DNA from: JAITMY01 sp031553765
GTDB taxonomy: Bacteria > Bacteroidota > Bacteroidia > Bacteroidales > UBA932
DNA: 64,000 bases
Direction of reading: 5' to 3'
NCBI GenBank assembly: GCA_031553765.1
Contig: JAVBKY010000001.1
Coordinates: 310,001 to 374,000 of the forward strand
The notes under the pieces are model-generated. The model was not told where the DNA came from. It made no database searches and worked only from the letters and a program-made list of their open reading frames with translations. A program made the position numbers and the translations under genes. This document shows, one piece after another, positions 40,816 through 50,256 of the stretch; the first letter of the stretch is position 1; each line of letters opens with the position of its first letter.

Positions 40816-43800
40816 ATGAGCATCATCAACTCTATTCTCAAGGTATTTTTCGGCAACAAGTCCGAAAAAGATATGAAGGACATTGCGCCTTACATTGACC
40901 AAATTAAGGAAGCGTACCCACGCTTCGAAAAAATGACCAACGACGAGCTCCGCGCTGAATCGCAACGCCTACGTAAGGTTATAGCCGATGCCATAGCCGA
41001 GGACGAAAAGCACATGGCCGAGTTGCGCGAAAAGTTGGAGTCGCCCGAAACCGATATTACCGAAAAGGAAGCAATAGGCAAAGAAATTGACGAGCTGGTA
41101 AAGGCCGTTGATAAGCAGATTGAAGCAACGCTGCTTGAAATCATGCCCGAGGCTTTTTCCATTATGAAAGATACCGCCCGCCGCTTTAAAGAAAGCGCGC
41201 AGGTGGAGGTTACCGCCAACGACTTTGACCGCGAACTAGCTACCGAAAAAGATTTTGTAACCATTGACGGCGACAAAGCCATTTACGCCAACGAATGGTT
41301 AGCCGGTGGCAGCATGGTAAAGTGGGAAATGGTGCACTACGATGTACAGCTCATAGGCGGTGTTGCTCTGCACAAGGGTAACGTAGCCGAAATGGCAACG
41401 GGTGAAGGTAAAACTTTAGTGGCTACCCTACCCGTTTTCCTTAACGCCCTTGCGGGAAAAGGCGTGCACGTGGTTACAGTAAACGACTACCTGGCAAAGC
41501 GCGACAGCGAGTGGATGGGTCCCATGTACCAGTTTCACGGCCTGTCGGTAGACTGTATTGATAAGCACCAACCCAACTCCGACGCGCGCCGTAAGGCCTA
41601 CATGTCCGATATTACCTTTGGTACCAACAACGAATTTGGTTTTGACTACCTGCGCGACAACATGTGCAGCTCACCCGACGAGCTGGTACAGCGCAAGCAC
41701 CACTTCGCCATTGTGGACGAGGTGGACTCGGTGTTGATTGACGATGCCCGTACCCCACTCATCATTTCAGGTCCCGTGCCTAAGGGTGAAGACCAAATGT
41801 TTATGGAGTACAAGCCGCTGGTAGAGCGCTTGTACAACGTACAAAAAACGCTTGCCACCAACCTGCTTGCCGAGTCGCGTAAGCTGCTCGCCGAAGGCAA
41901 AGAGGACGAAGGCGGACTTGCGCTGCTACGCGCGTTCAAGGCGCTGCCCAAGTACAAGCCGCTCATCAAGTTTTTGAGTGAGCAAGGCAATAAGGCGCTC
42001 CTGCTGAAGACCGAAAACTTCTACATGCAGGATAACAACCGCAACATGCACAAGGCTACCGACGAGCTCTTCTTCGTTATTGACGAAAAGTTGAATTCGG
42101 TTGACCTGACGGATAAGGGACTTGACCTCATTACCCAATCGGTAAACGAAGATAAATTTTTTGTACTGCCCGATATAGGAGGCGAAGTGGCCGAGTTGGA
42201 AAAGCAAAACATATCGGCCGAAGAAAAGCTTACCGCCAAGGATAAGCTCATGGCCGACTACGCCATAAAATCCGAACGCGTGCACACCGTACACCAGCTA
42301 CTGAAGGCATACGCCATGTTTGAGCGCGATGTAGAGTACGTGGTAATGAACAACAAGGTGATGATTGTGGACGAGCAAACGGGCCGTATTCTCGACGGTC
42401 GCCGCTACTCCGACGGATTGCACCAAGCCATTGAGGCCAAGGAAAGCGTGAAGGTGGAAGCCGCTACGCAAACCTTTGCCACCATTACGCTGCAAAACTA
42501 CTTCCGCATGTACCACAAGCTTTCGGGTATGACGGGTACTGCCGAAACGGAAGCAGGTGAACTGTGGACAATTTACAAGCTCGACGTAATTGTAATTCCT
42601 ACCAACCGCCCCATTATTCGTCTTGACGCGCAAGACTTGGTGTACAAAACCAAGCGCGAAAAGTACAAAGCAGTAATTGAGGAAATTGAAAAGTTGGTAG
42701 AAGCAGGTCGTCCCGTGCTGGTAGGTACCACCTCGGTAGAAATATCGGAGCAGCTGGCAAAAATGCTTAAGCTGCGCGGCATACGCCACAACGTACTTAA
42801 CGCTAAGCAACACCAGCGCGAGGCCGAGATTGTAGCCGAAGCAGGTCGTGCTGGTATAGTAACCATAGCCACCAACATGGCAGGTCGTGGTACCGACATT
42901 AAGCTCACGCCCGAAGTAAAGGCCGCGGGAGGTCTTGCCATCATAGGTACCGAGCGCCACGAAAGCCGCCGGGTTGACCGCCAGCTACGTGGTCGTGCCG
43001 GTCGTCAAGGTGACCCGGGTTCTTCACAATTCTTCGTTTCACTTGAGGACGATTTGATGCGCCTATTCGGTTCCGAGCGTATTGCTACCCTCATGGACCG
43101 CATGGGATTGAAGGAAGGCGAGGTTATTCAGCACGGCATGATTAGCAAATCCATTGAGCGCGCGCAGCGCAAGGTGGAGGAGAATAACTTCGGTATTCGT
43201 AAGCGCCTGCTGGAGTACGACGACGTAATGAACTCGCAGCGTGAGGTGATTTACACCCGCCGTAAGCACGCCCTGCACGGTGAGCGTATCGACGTGGATA
43301 TTCTTAACATGATATCCGACTACACCGCTACCATAGTAGAACAAATGCACGGCAACATGGGCTATGAAGAATTCTCTCTCGAGCTCATTCGTTTGCTTTC
43401 TATCGAACCCAACTTCGATGAAAAAACATGGAAGGGCGCCTCGGCAGAAAACATAGCCGACATGCTACAGGATTACGTATTGGAGGTGTACAAGCGCCGC
43501 ATGGACACGCTCACTAAGCAAGCCTTGCCCGTTATTAAGAACGTATTCGAAAATCAGGGAAGCACCTACGAAAACATAGTAGTTCCCGTTACCGACGGAT
43601 ACAAGGTTTTCCAAGTGTTGGTGAACCTCAAAAAGGCATACGATACAGAAGGTGCTGAATTGGTACGCTCATTCAGCAAGTTGGTAATTCTTGCTATGAT
43701 TGACGAGCACTGGAAGGAGCACCTGCGCGAAATGGACGACTTGAAGCAAGCGGCTCACAACGCTGCCTACGAGCAAAAAGATCCGCTGCTAATTTACAAG

Positions 43801-44112
43801 TTGGAAAGCTACAACCTGTTCCGCGGCATGTTGGAAAAGGTGAACCACGATGTGCTGTCAATGCTTACCAAAGCAAGCATACCTTTGCGTGAAGGCGCAC
43901 CAGTGGAGCAGCAACGTCAGGCGCCGCGTATTAAAACCGATATGAGTCGTATGCAGACTTCACGTGAAGAGGTATCGGCTTCGAGTTCGGCAGATGGCGC
44001 AACACAAAAGCCGGCTCCTGTACACGTAGAAAAGCAGGTAGGCCGCAACGATCCTTGCCCCTGCGGAAGCGGTAAGAAGTTTAAAAACTGCCACGGGAAA
44101 GAGTTAGCATAA
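40816..44112 (+). CDS. secA: preprotein translocase ATPase SecA
   Basis: Motor of Sec-dependent export. 1,098 residues, the large form of Bacteroidetes with insertions in the N-terminal part and helicase domain compared with E. coli (901). Walker A MATGEGKT is near 193-200, the DEAD-like box VDEVDSVLIDDARTPLIISG near 298-317, and motif VTIATNMAGRGTDI near 685-698. The C-terminal zinc motif CPCGSGKKFKNCHG ends the protein and serves SecB or ribosome contact. A terminator follows. Confidence 0.97.
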   Translation: MSIINSILKVFFGNKSEKDMKDIAPYIDQIKEAYPRFEKMTNDELRAESQRLRKVIADAIAEDEKHMAELREKLESPETDITEKEAIGKEIDELVKAVDKQIEATLLEIMPEAFSIMKDTARRFKESAQVEVTANDFDRELATEKDFVTIDGDKAIYANEWLAGGSMVKWEMVHYDVQLIGGVALHKGNVAEMATGEGKTLVATLPVFLNALAGKGVHVVTVNDYLAKRDSEWMGPMYQFHGLSVDCIDKHQPNSDARRKAYMSDITFGTNNEFGFDYLRDNMCSSPDELVQRKHHFAIVDEVDSVLIDDARTPLIISGPVPKGEDQMFMEYKPLVERLYNVQKTLATNLLAESRKLLAEGKEDEGGLALLRAFKALPKYKPLIKFLSEQGNKALLLKTENFYMQDNNRNMHKATDELFFVIDEKLNSVDLTDKGLDLITQSVNEDKFFVLPDIGGEVAELEKQNISAEEKLTAKDKLMADYAIKSERVHTVHQLLKAYAMFERDVEYVVMNNKVMIVDEQTGRILDGRRYSDGLHQAIEAKESVKVEAATQTFATITLQNYFRMYHKLSGMTGTAETEAGELWTIYKLDVIVIPTNRPIIRLDAQDLVYKTKREKYKAVIEEIEKLVEAGRPVLVGTTSVEISEQLAKMLKLRGIRHNVLNAKQHQREAEIVAEAGRAGIVTIATNMAGRGTDIKLTPEVKAAGGLAIIGTERHESRRVDRQLRGRAGRQGDPGSSQFFVSLEDDLMRLFGSERIATLMDRMGLKEGEVIQHGMISKSIERAQRKVEENNFGIRKRLLEYDDVMNSQREVIYTRRKHALHGERIDVDILNMISDYTATIVEQMHGNMGYEEFSLELIRLLSIEPNFDEKTWKGASAENIADMLQDYVLEVYKRRMDTLTKQALPVIKNVFENQGSTYENIVVPVTDGYKVFQVLVNLKKAYDTEGAELVRSFSKLVILAMIDEHWKEHLREMDDLKQAAHNAAYEQKDPLLIYKLESYNLFRGMLEKVNHDVLSMLTKASIPLREGAPVEQQRQAPRIKTDMSRMQTSREEVSASSSADGATQKPAPVHVEKQVGRNDPCPCGSGKKFKNCHGKELA

Positions 44113-44140
44113 TTATATCATTGCACACAGGTAAATATGC

Positions 44141-44169
44141 AAAAGGTCGGGATTACTCCCGACCTTTTT
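44141..44169 (+). terminator. intrinsic terminator of secA
   Basis: AAAAGGTCGGGA (44141-44152) and TCCCGACCTTTT (44157-44168) form a perfect 12-bp stem with a 4-base loop and terminal T residues. Confidence 0.9.
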
Positions 44170-44210
44170 AATTATCTCTGCGCCAAAACCTGCGTCATCT
44201 ATACCCATTA

Positions 44211-44732
44211 TTAGCCTCTGCAAACCTCCCACAGCACCACGCCAACGCTCACCGATACGTTGAGCGAATGCTTGGTACCGTATTGTGGTATTTCAACACA
44301 ACGGCTGCACTCATCAACTACCTCCTGCGCTACGCCACGCACTTCGTTTCCGAAAATCAAAGCACAAGGTTTATCGGTCAACTCAAAATTGTTGAGCATA
44401 ACGCTATCCTCAGCCTGCTCCACTGCCACCAGCTCGTAACCGTCGCTCTTCAGCTGCGCCACGGCTTGCGCGCTGGTTTCAAAGTAACGCCACGCTACCG
44501 TATTTTCAGCGCCTAAAGCGGATTTATGAATTTCGGCATTGGGTGGAGTAGCACAAATACCGCACAACACCACTTCACGAATAGCAAAAGCATCTGCCGT
44601 GCGAAACGCTGCACCAATATTATGCTGGCTGCGCACGTTATCCAACACTAACGCCACAGGACGCTTTTCCTGTTGCTTAAATTCTTCGGCAGTTGCGCGA
44701 CCGAGTTCTTCGTTTAGTAATTTCCTTGACAT
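44211..44732 (-). CDS. SpoU/TrmH-family RNA methyltransferase
   Basis: 2'-O-ribose methyltransferase of tRNA or rRNA, 173 residues, SPOUT fold. Motif 1 LVLDNVRSQHNIGAAFRTAD is near 29-48, motif 2 LIFGNEVRGVAQEVVD near 128-143, motif 3 IPQYGTKHSLNVSVSVGVVLWE near 147-168 with the knot. It lacks the extra N-terminal RNA-binding domain of RlmB. Exact target not decidable. Confidence 0.9.
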   Translation of the reverse strand: MSRKLLNEELGRATAEEFKQQEKRPVALVLDNVRSQHNIGAAFRTADAFAIREVVLCGICATPPNAEIHKSALGAENTVAWRYFETSAQAVAQLKSDGYELVAVEQAEDSVMLNNFELTDKPCALIFGNEVRGVAQEVVDECSRCVEIPQYGTKHSLNVSVSVGVVLWEVCRG

Positions 44733-44736
44733 ACAA

Positions 44737-44895
44737 AAAAGATAAATGCCCTACGGGCGATAAATGCGCTTCGCGCGATAAAAACAACACACTAGCCAAC
44801 CCACGATAAAATGATAAAATTACCAAAAACAATAAAGAGATAAAATTTACCTTTTATCTCTTTATCGCCCGTTAGGACATTTATCGCGCGCAGGT
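44737..44895. repeat. intergenic microrepeat locus, GATAAA/TTTATC words
   Basis: Left arm: AAGATAAATGCCC, TACGGGCGATAAATGCGC, TTCGCGCGATAAAAAC, GATAAAATGATAAAA. Right arm: TTTTATCTCTTTATCGCCCG, TTAGGACATTTATCGCGCG. The words are the same as at 38626 and 40657. The locus fills the gap between the methyltransferase start and the DUF4831 stop. Confidence 0.6.
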
Positions 44896-44899
44896 GGAT

Positions 44900-46042
44900 T
44901 TATTCCGTGCGTAGGAAGTGCTCCATCCGCACATTCACAATCTTGCCATTTTGGTACACCACGTAACGCCCCTTGTACATCTCATTATTATCGTCAAGCA
45001 GGCGAACTTGCGCTATATCAGGCATGCGCACTTTAAAGGCGTTATCATCCTGTAATGCCGGAGCAATATCTACCGATTCATACTTATTTTCGGGCTGTAA
45101 CTCAAGCGTAACCACGCGACCTTGTCCCTCCAAATTTTGCACACCGCTATCCTCCGAAAACTTGAACACGGGGTTGCTATCAGACTCCGAGGTTGGTACA
45201 ACATCGTAGTAGTAGGTGGCACGCATTTTGGTATGCTTACCCACAAACAGCGCAAGGCACTCACGCTCCATTTGCTTTAGCTCATTTACAGCAACTTTAA
45301 GTGCATCATTGCTATTAAAAACGGCATCAATATCGCCCGTAAGCAGCTCATACTTGCGCTTGCGCAAATTAAGCAAGAGTTGTGCTGCCTCCGAAGCGCG
45401 CTCCTCCAAAGATTTCGCCTGTATGGTTACGTTTGTCACCACCGGTGCCACCTCCTCCTCTTCCTCACCATCCGCAGTATCGGTGGTTGCTGCAGCTGCA
45501 TACGTTTTCACCTCACGAAACATCGACTCTACCCCTACGTTAGTAAACATGGGCATCCCCATATCCGATACGTAGGTGCGTGATTTATTACCCGTAGGCT
45601 GCGAAAAATTATCAGGCAGCAGCATGAGTCCGTCCCTTGTCATCTTCAAAAAGTCAAAGCGCTGGCTATTCTCCGAATGTTGTACCATATAGAGTTGCCC
45701 GGGATCAGACTCGTTGTATGCCTCTACCTTAGCACTCTTAACAGTATAGCGCGTTTTTCCGGCTGTAGCCACCTTGGCCACACCCAAATATTTGTCGGCA
45801 TAAGCAGCATAAGGACCGGGCGTATACACATCACGCTCCACCACCACGCATACGCGAAATATTGTACGCGGCAGAGCATACACAAAGCTGTTGGAATCCA
45901 TCTGTAGCTGCTTATCCATGTGTAGCACACGAAGTGTAGCCTTGGGTTTTTCTTCATCATTGCCTTTCTTTTTGCCCCGCTGCGAAAAAGCCGGTTGACA
46001 AATCATGACACAAGCAAGAAGCAGTATAAAAATTCTATTCAT
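44900..46042 (-). CDS. DUF4831 family exported protein
   Basis: 380 residues with signal peptide (ends CQPAFSQ, residue 21). The family pattern is visible: YALPRTIFRVCVVVERDVYTPGPYAAYADKYLGV (about 55-90), then LMLLPDNF and TYVSDMGMPMFTNVG, and the ...RKRKYELLTGDID region near 235. DUF4831 is a Bacteroidetes-specific family without known function, probably in the envelope. The 93-base gap to the next gene contains nothing I can name. Confidence 0.85.
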   Translation of the reverse strand: MNRIFILLLACVMICQPAFSQRGKKKGNDEEKPKATLRVLHMDKQLQMDSNSFVYALPRTIFRVCVVVERDVYTPGPYAAYADKYLGVAKVATAGKTRYTVKSAKVEAYNESDPGQLYMVQHSENSQRFDFLKMTRDGLMLLPDNFSQPTGNKSRTYVSDMGMPMFTNVGVESMFREVKTYAAAATTDTADGEEEEEVAPVVTNVTIQAKSLEERASEAAQLLLNLRKRKYELLTGDIDAVFNSNDALKVAVNELKQMERECLALFVGKHTKMRATYYYDVVPTSESDSNPVFKFSEDSGVQNLEGQGRVVTLELQPENKYESVDIAPALQDDNAFKVRMPDIAQVRLLDDNNEMYKGRYVVYQNGKIVNVRMEHFLRTE

Positions 46043-46136
46043 TTACAAAAAAAATTATTCTATCAATAATTCACCCTCTTCTTCTCCCTTCTTTTCGGTG
46101 ATTCCGTACAAAGTTAGCATTTTTTCACCACACAAT

Positions 46137-47651
46137 TCACGCCTCATGCTCAAGCACATATAAATATTCAACTATATCAGAAGCAGTAATATACATAGGT
46201 GATTTACTATGAACAGCTGCATCACCCGCCGCCCCATGCAGTCCCACACCCAATATTGCTGCCTGCCAAGGCTCGTAGCCTTGTCCCAGCAAGGATAAGA
46301 TTACGCCTGTGAGCACATCGCCACTACCGGCGGTAGCCATACCCGCATTGCCGGTAGAGTTGAAGTGCACCGAGCCATCGGGCAAGGCAATCGAGGTATG
46401 CGCCCCCTTTAACACCACCATCAACTTGTATGTCGTTGCCAACTCCTGCTGCTTTTGTAGGCGTTCTTGTCCACTTTTACACTCCCCTACTATACGCTCA
46501 AATTCCTTTACGTGCGGTGTTATTATGGTGTTTTCGGGTAAAAAATTAAGCAGCGTTTTGTTTTGCGCAATAATATTCAGCGCATCGGCATCGAGCAACA
46601 GTGCTGTGCTGTGTACCTTATGCAGCAACGCTTGCAGGGCGTTACCAACTTCCTCAGAGCAACCTATACCGCAGCCCACAGCCACAGCGTCATATTTTTT
46701 CGAATCAAAATCGGAAACTTCCGTAAATCGGCTATCGTTACGATCAATACTAAGCATGGCCTCGGGTATGGCGGTTTGTAGAATGTTGACTCCACTCTGC
46801 GGCACATGGGTGGTAAGCAAACCTACACCTGAATGCAGGCATGCGCGTGAGGCCAATACAGCAGCCCCCATCATTCCACGAGAACCCGCTACCAGCAACA
46901 CTTTTCCGTAATCACCCTTATGCGAAAATTTACCGCGTGGCTTTAGCATTTTACGCAGCACGTCCTGCGAGGTATAGAAAAAATTCGAAGATACTTGGGC
47001 AATGGCTTCGGGGTGTAAACCGATATCAAGCACATGTAATCGCCCTGCAAAATTACCGTATTCGGGCAGCAGCATAGCCAACTTGGGTGCGTTGAGTGCA
47101 AAGGTATCATGCGCGCGCACCACGGCCTCGGAGTCATTACCTGTATTATCCTCAGACATCATACCCGAAGGAATATCAATCGAAAGCACCCGATTGCCAC
47201 TTTTATTTATGACCTGTACCAGCTGCTTTTCGTAGCCTTGCAACGGACGTGATGAGCCTGTTCCGAAAAGGCAATCGACAATAAGCTCATCAAGTTCAAA
47301 CGCGGGTAAGTGAGCATTGTCCACCTGCTCCACCGTGAGCATGGGGCAGCCTTTTATTTCACTATAAAAATGAAGAGCCTCGGGACATAAATCATTAGGC
47401 GAGCAGCAGCACAGTACCCGCACGGTATAGCTTGACTCCCACATTAACACGGAGGCCAGCGCCAAGCCATCAGCGGCGTTTTTACCCTTGCCACATACTA
47501 TTGCCAACTTCTTACATGTAGGCAAATTCTGTTGTAAGCCTTTGTATAAAGCCTGCGCCACTCGCTCTATCAGGTTTTCTGATGTGGTAGGCTCGTGGGT
47601 AATGGTGTACTCGTCCACCATTTTTATGTCTGTAGAACGAAGGATTTTCAT
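46137..47651 (-). CDS. nnr: bifunctional NAD(P)H-hydrate epimerase / dehydratase
   Basis: Repairs hydrated NAD(P)H. Residues ~1-210 are the YjeF_N epimerase domain (IVCGKGKNAADGLALASVL; DCLFGTGSSRPLQG; SIDIPSGMMSEDN). Residues ~230-504 are the ribokinase-like ADP/ATP-dependent dehydratase (GDYGKVLLVAGSRGMMGAAV; NAGMATAGSGDVLTGVILSL with the catalytic Asp in GSGD). 504 residues is the standard fused length. Divergent from the transporter gene. Confidence 0.95.
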   Translation of the reverse strand: MKILRSTDIKMVDEYTITHEPTTSENLIERVAQALYKGLQQNLPTCKKLAIVCGKGKNAADGLALASVLMWESSYTVRVLCCCSPNDLCPEALHFYSEIKGCPMLTVEQVDNAHLPAFELDELIVDCLFGTGSSRPLQGYEKQLVQVINKSGNRVLSIDIPSGMMSEDNTGNDSEAVVRAHDTFALNAPKLAMLLPEYGNFAGRLHVLDIGLHPEAIAQVSSNFFYTSQDVLRKMLKPRGKFSHKGDYGKVLLVAGSRGMMGAAVLASRACLHSGVGLLTTHVPQSGVNILQTAIPEAMLSIDRNDSRFTEVSDFDSKKYDAVAVGCGIGCSEEVGNALQALLHKVHSTALLLDADALNIIAQNKTLLNFLPENTIITPHVKEFERIVGECKSGQERLQKQQELATTYKLMVVLKGAHTSIALPDGSVHFNSTGNAGMATAGSGDVLTGVILSLLGQGYEPWQAAILGVGLHGAAGDAAVHSKSPMYITASDIVEYLYVLEHEA

Positions 47652-47704
47652 TTGAGGGTAAAATGCAAAAGTGTTAAATCCCTTTCGAGATTGAGCAAAA
47701 TCTA

Positions 47705-47712
47705 TATCTTTG
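47705..47712 (+). promoter_or_regulatory. -7 box of the peptide transporter promoter
   Basis: TATCTTTG fits TAnnTTTG, 29 bases before the ATG at 47742. A clear -33 TTTG is not seen. Confidence 0.5.
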
Positions 47713-47741
47713 TAAACAAAAATAACAAAAATTCTATACTT

Positions 47742-49247
47742 ATGTTACAAAAACACCCGAGGGGATTGATTCCTGCAGCGTTGGCAAATATGGGAGAGCG
47801 CTTTGGCTTCTACACCATGATGGCAATCTTGACCCTGTTCCTAATGTCAAAGTTTGGTCTATCGGAAACTGAGGCTGGAGGAATGTACTCTATTTTTTAC
47901 GGAGCCATTTACATTTTAGCCTTGCTGGGCGGTTTAATTGCCGACTGGACAAAGAACTACAAAGGTACAATCATTGCGGGTTTGACTGTAATGTGCTTGG
48001 GCTACCTATTCTTAGCCATGCCATCGCTTATTACCACACAGTGGATTGCGTTGGCAGCACTTTTGGTTATTGCATTTGGTAACGGGCTGTTTAAAGGCAA
48101 CCTACAGGCACTTGTAGGTCAAATGTACGATGACAAAAAGTACTCGCACCTGCGCGATTCGGGTTTCCAAATTTTCTATATGTTTATCAACATTGGCGCT
48201 GTTATTGCTCCATTTGCAGCCGTTTGGGTACGCAACTGGTTTGTAAAAATGCAAGGTTTTGCTTACCACGCCGACCTTCCCGATTTGTGCTGGCAATTCA
48301 AAAACGGAACCATGTCCGAGGAAATTTTGAGCGGACGCTTTACGGAGTTAGCCACAAATGTTTCAGGCGGCGCAACACCCGACATGGCTACTTTTGCCGA
48401 CAGCTACCTCAACGCTTTCAACACGGGTTTCCACTACGCCTTCTCGGTAGCAATATTTGCCATGCTTATTTCAATGGCTGTTTTCTTTATCTACAAAAAG
48501 ATTTTACCCGATAAGCAGGTGGCTACAAAAGCTGACAAAGCACAAATTTCGAAGGAGCAGATACATCAGGATGCAAAAGAAATCAAGCAACGCATTTTGG
48601 CCTTGTTTGCCGTATTCGCAGTGGTTATTTTCTTCTGGTTCTCTTTCCACCAAAACGGACTAACGCTGACGATGTTTGCTAAGGACTATACACAGCTGAG
48701 AATATTCGGATTTGACATTACAGCCGAGATTTTCCAATCCATTAATCCTTTTGTTGTGGTGTTCTTAACGCCTGTTGTCATGGCTATTTTCTCGGCCTTG
48801 GCTAAAAGGGGCAAAGAGCCTTCTACTCCCCGAAAGATAGGTATTGGTATGGGAATTGCAGCATTCGCATTTGTGGTAATGGCAGTTGGTTCAATTGGAC
48901 TACCGACATTAAGCGAAGTAAAGTCAATGGGTGGCTTGGATTTTGGTGCGCGCGTAACACCTTGGTTACTGTTTGCTACCTACTTTATACTGACTATAGC
49001 CGAGCTGTTTATTTCACCGTTGGGCTTATCGTTCGTATCAAAGGTTGCTCCCGCTCACCTGCAAGGTTTGATGCAGGGCTGCTGGTTGGGCGCAACGGCT
49101 GTGGGTAACTTTTCGCTGTTCTTAGGCGCTATGATGTACAAAAACATTTCCATCTCTATTACATGGACTGTGTTTGTTGCCGTATGCCTACTCTCCATGA
49201 TTGCCATGTTCTCAATGGTAAAATGGCTGGAGCGCGTGGCGAAGTAA
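47742..49247 (+). CDS. proton-dependent oligopeptide transporter (POT/PTR2 family)
   Basis: Major-facilitator peptide importer of 501 residues with about 12-14 membrane spans. The start at 47742 (MLQKHPRGLIPAALANMGER) is preferred because the longer frame would read back into the divergent nnr gene. The family N-terminal motif ERFGFYTMMAILTLF is near 18-32 and the late motif LSFVSKVAPAHLQGLMQGCW near 427-446. The usual ExxER proton site is here M-G-E-R-F. Takes up di- and tripeptides in family members. Confidence 0.88.
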   Translation: MLQKHPRGLIPAALANMGERFGFYTMMAILTLFLMSKFGLSETEAGGMYSIFYGAIYILALLGGLIADWTKNYKGTIIAGLTVMCLGYLFLAMPSLITTQWIALAALLVIAFGNGLFKGNLQALVGQMYDDKKYSHLRDSGFQIFYMFINIGAVIAPFAAVWVRNWFVKMQGFAYHADLPDLCWQFKNGTMSEEILSGRFTELATNVSGGATPDMATFADSYLNAFNTGFHYAFSVAIFAMLISMAVFFIYKKILPDKQVATKADKAQISKEQIHQDAKEIKQRILALFAVFAVVIFFWFSFHQNGLTLTMFAKDYTQLRIFGFDITAEIFQSINPFVVVFLTPVVMAIFSALAKRGKEPSTPRKIGIGMGIAAFAFVVMAVGSIGLPTLSEVKSMGGLDFGARVTPWLLFATYFILTIAELFISPLGLSFVSKVAPAHLQGLMQGCWLGATAVGNFSLFLGAMMYKNISISITWTVFVAVCLLSMIAMFSMVKWLERVAK

Positions 49248-49253
49248 TACTTT

Positions 49254-49340
49254 ATTTCAGATTTCAAGTTTCAGATTATCCTGCGCACGGGAGTGCTTGT
49301 GAGTGGGGGAATCTGAGACTTGAAACTTGAAATCTGAAAC
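49254..49340. repeat. intergenic microrepeat locus, TTGAAACTTGAAA words
   Basis: Left arm TTTCAGATTTCAAGTTTCAG, ATT. Right arm AATCTGAGACTTGAAAC, TTGAAATCTGAAAC. The arms are close inverses around a GC-richer spacer. The locus lies between the convergent transporter and LytTR genes. Confidence 0.65.
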
Positions 49341-49363
49341 AGTGAGGCCTACAGCCTCACTGT
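49339..49363 (-). terminator. terminator hairpin overlapping the LytTR stop codon
   Basis: ACAGTGAGGC (49339-49348) pairs perfectly with GCCTCACTGT (49354-49363) around a 5-base loop. The stop codon of the response regulator is in the loop. On the minus strand TTTCAG follows. Confidence 0.6.
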
Positions 49364-50107
49364 TTGCTTTAGCAGCTTATAGCCGCTGCTGCTAGCCTTA
49401 AGGCTTTCACCGTTTTTGAGGTGAACCATGTAGTTTTCCTTATTGTACAGCTCTATTTTTGCCACGCAATCCACGTTGACAATGTAGGAGCGGTGAATGC
49501 GCACAAACTGCTGCGCGGGCAGGTGCTGTTCAAAGTACTTCATGGTGCGCTCCTTTAGAAATTTGCCCGAGGTGGCGTGCAGCGTAACATAGTCGCCATC
49601 GGCCTCAATATAGAACAAATCGGATACGGGAACCACATGAATTTGTTGGCGATTTTTCACCGCTATGCGTGATAACTTCTCTTCCTGCTCTTCGGCTACC
49701 TTGCTTACCAACTCGGCTACCTGCTTGGCTTCGCCACCCTTCTTTATTTTTTCCAACGCCTTGCTCATAGCTGATGTAAATCGCTCCTGCGAATAGGGTT
49801 TCAGCAAATAATCTACGGCATTTTGCTCAAAAGCACGAATGGCATACTCCTCGTAAGCGGTTGAAAAAATCACTACAGGAGGGTTATCTACCAGCTCCAA
49901 CATTTCAAATCCGGTGAGCTTTGGCATTTGCACATCCAAAAATATCAGCTGCGGTTTTTTTTCCTTAATGAGCTTCAGCGCGTCGAAGCCGTTGGAGGCC
50001 TCACCAACCAACTCCACTACCTCGGCAAAAGACTGCTGTAGGTAATGCTTTATCACCTCGCGAGCGGGTTGCTCATCATCAATTATCAGTACCGAAATTT
50101 TGCTCAT
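49349..50107 (-). CDS. LytTR-family response regulator
   Basis: 252 residues: a receiver domain (1-~120) with the acidic pair DDEQPAR near 10, phospho-acceptor Asp in IFLDVQMPKLTG near 57, Thr/Ser in FSTAYEEYA and Lys in YLLKPYSQ, then a LytTR DNA-binding domain (about 145-250; DLFYIEADGDYVTL, FVRIHRSYIVNVD). It should be phosphorylated by the kinase encoded upstream at 50241-51290. The gap between them contains a microrepeat. Confidence 0.93.
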   Translation of the reverse strand: MSKISVLIIDDEQPAREVIKHYLQQSFAEVVELVGEASNGFDALKLIKEKKPQLIFLDVQMPKLTGFEMLELVDNPPVVIFSTAYEEYAIRAFEQNAVDYLLKPYSQERFTSAMSKALEKIKKGGEAKQVAELVSKVAEEQEEKLSRIAVKNRQQIHVVPVSDLFYIEADGDYVTLHATSGKFLKERTMKYFEQHLPAQQFVRIHRSYIVNVDCVAKIELYNKENYMVHLKNGESLKASSSGYKLLKQTVRL

Positions 50108-50127
50108 TTTATATAAAAAAATAAAAC

Positions 50128-50256
50128 TTCAAACCTCTCCCCGAACCCCTCTCCACAGGAGAGGGGCGTGTGCCCAGAAGTTTGCCCATAAGCATGGGAG
50201 TGCTTGTGGGCTGAAAAGTCCCTCTCTTTCGGAGAGGGATTTAGGGAGAGGTCGGA
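50128..50256. repeat. intergenic microrepeat locus, CCTCTCCCC words
   Basis: Left arm 50133-50166: ACCTCTCCCCGAACCCCTC, TCCACAGGAGAGGGG. Right arm about 50219-50254: CCCTCTCTTTCGGAGAGGG, ATTTAGGGAGAGGT. Each arm has a small hairpin and both arms pair with each other. The stop codon and last three codons (T-S-P) of the histidine kinase lie in the right arm. Confidence 0.65.

Noticed and set aside
42298..42960. 220-residue minus-strand ORF
   Set aside because: Antisense to secA with no motif; composition of a shadow frame.
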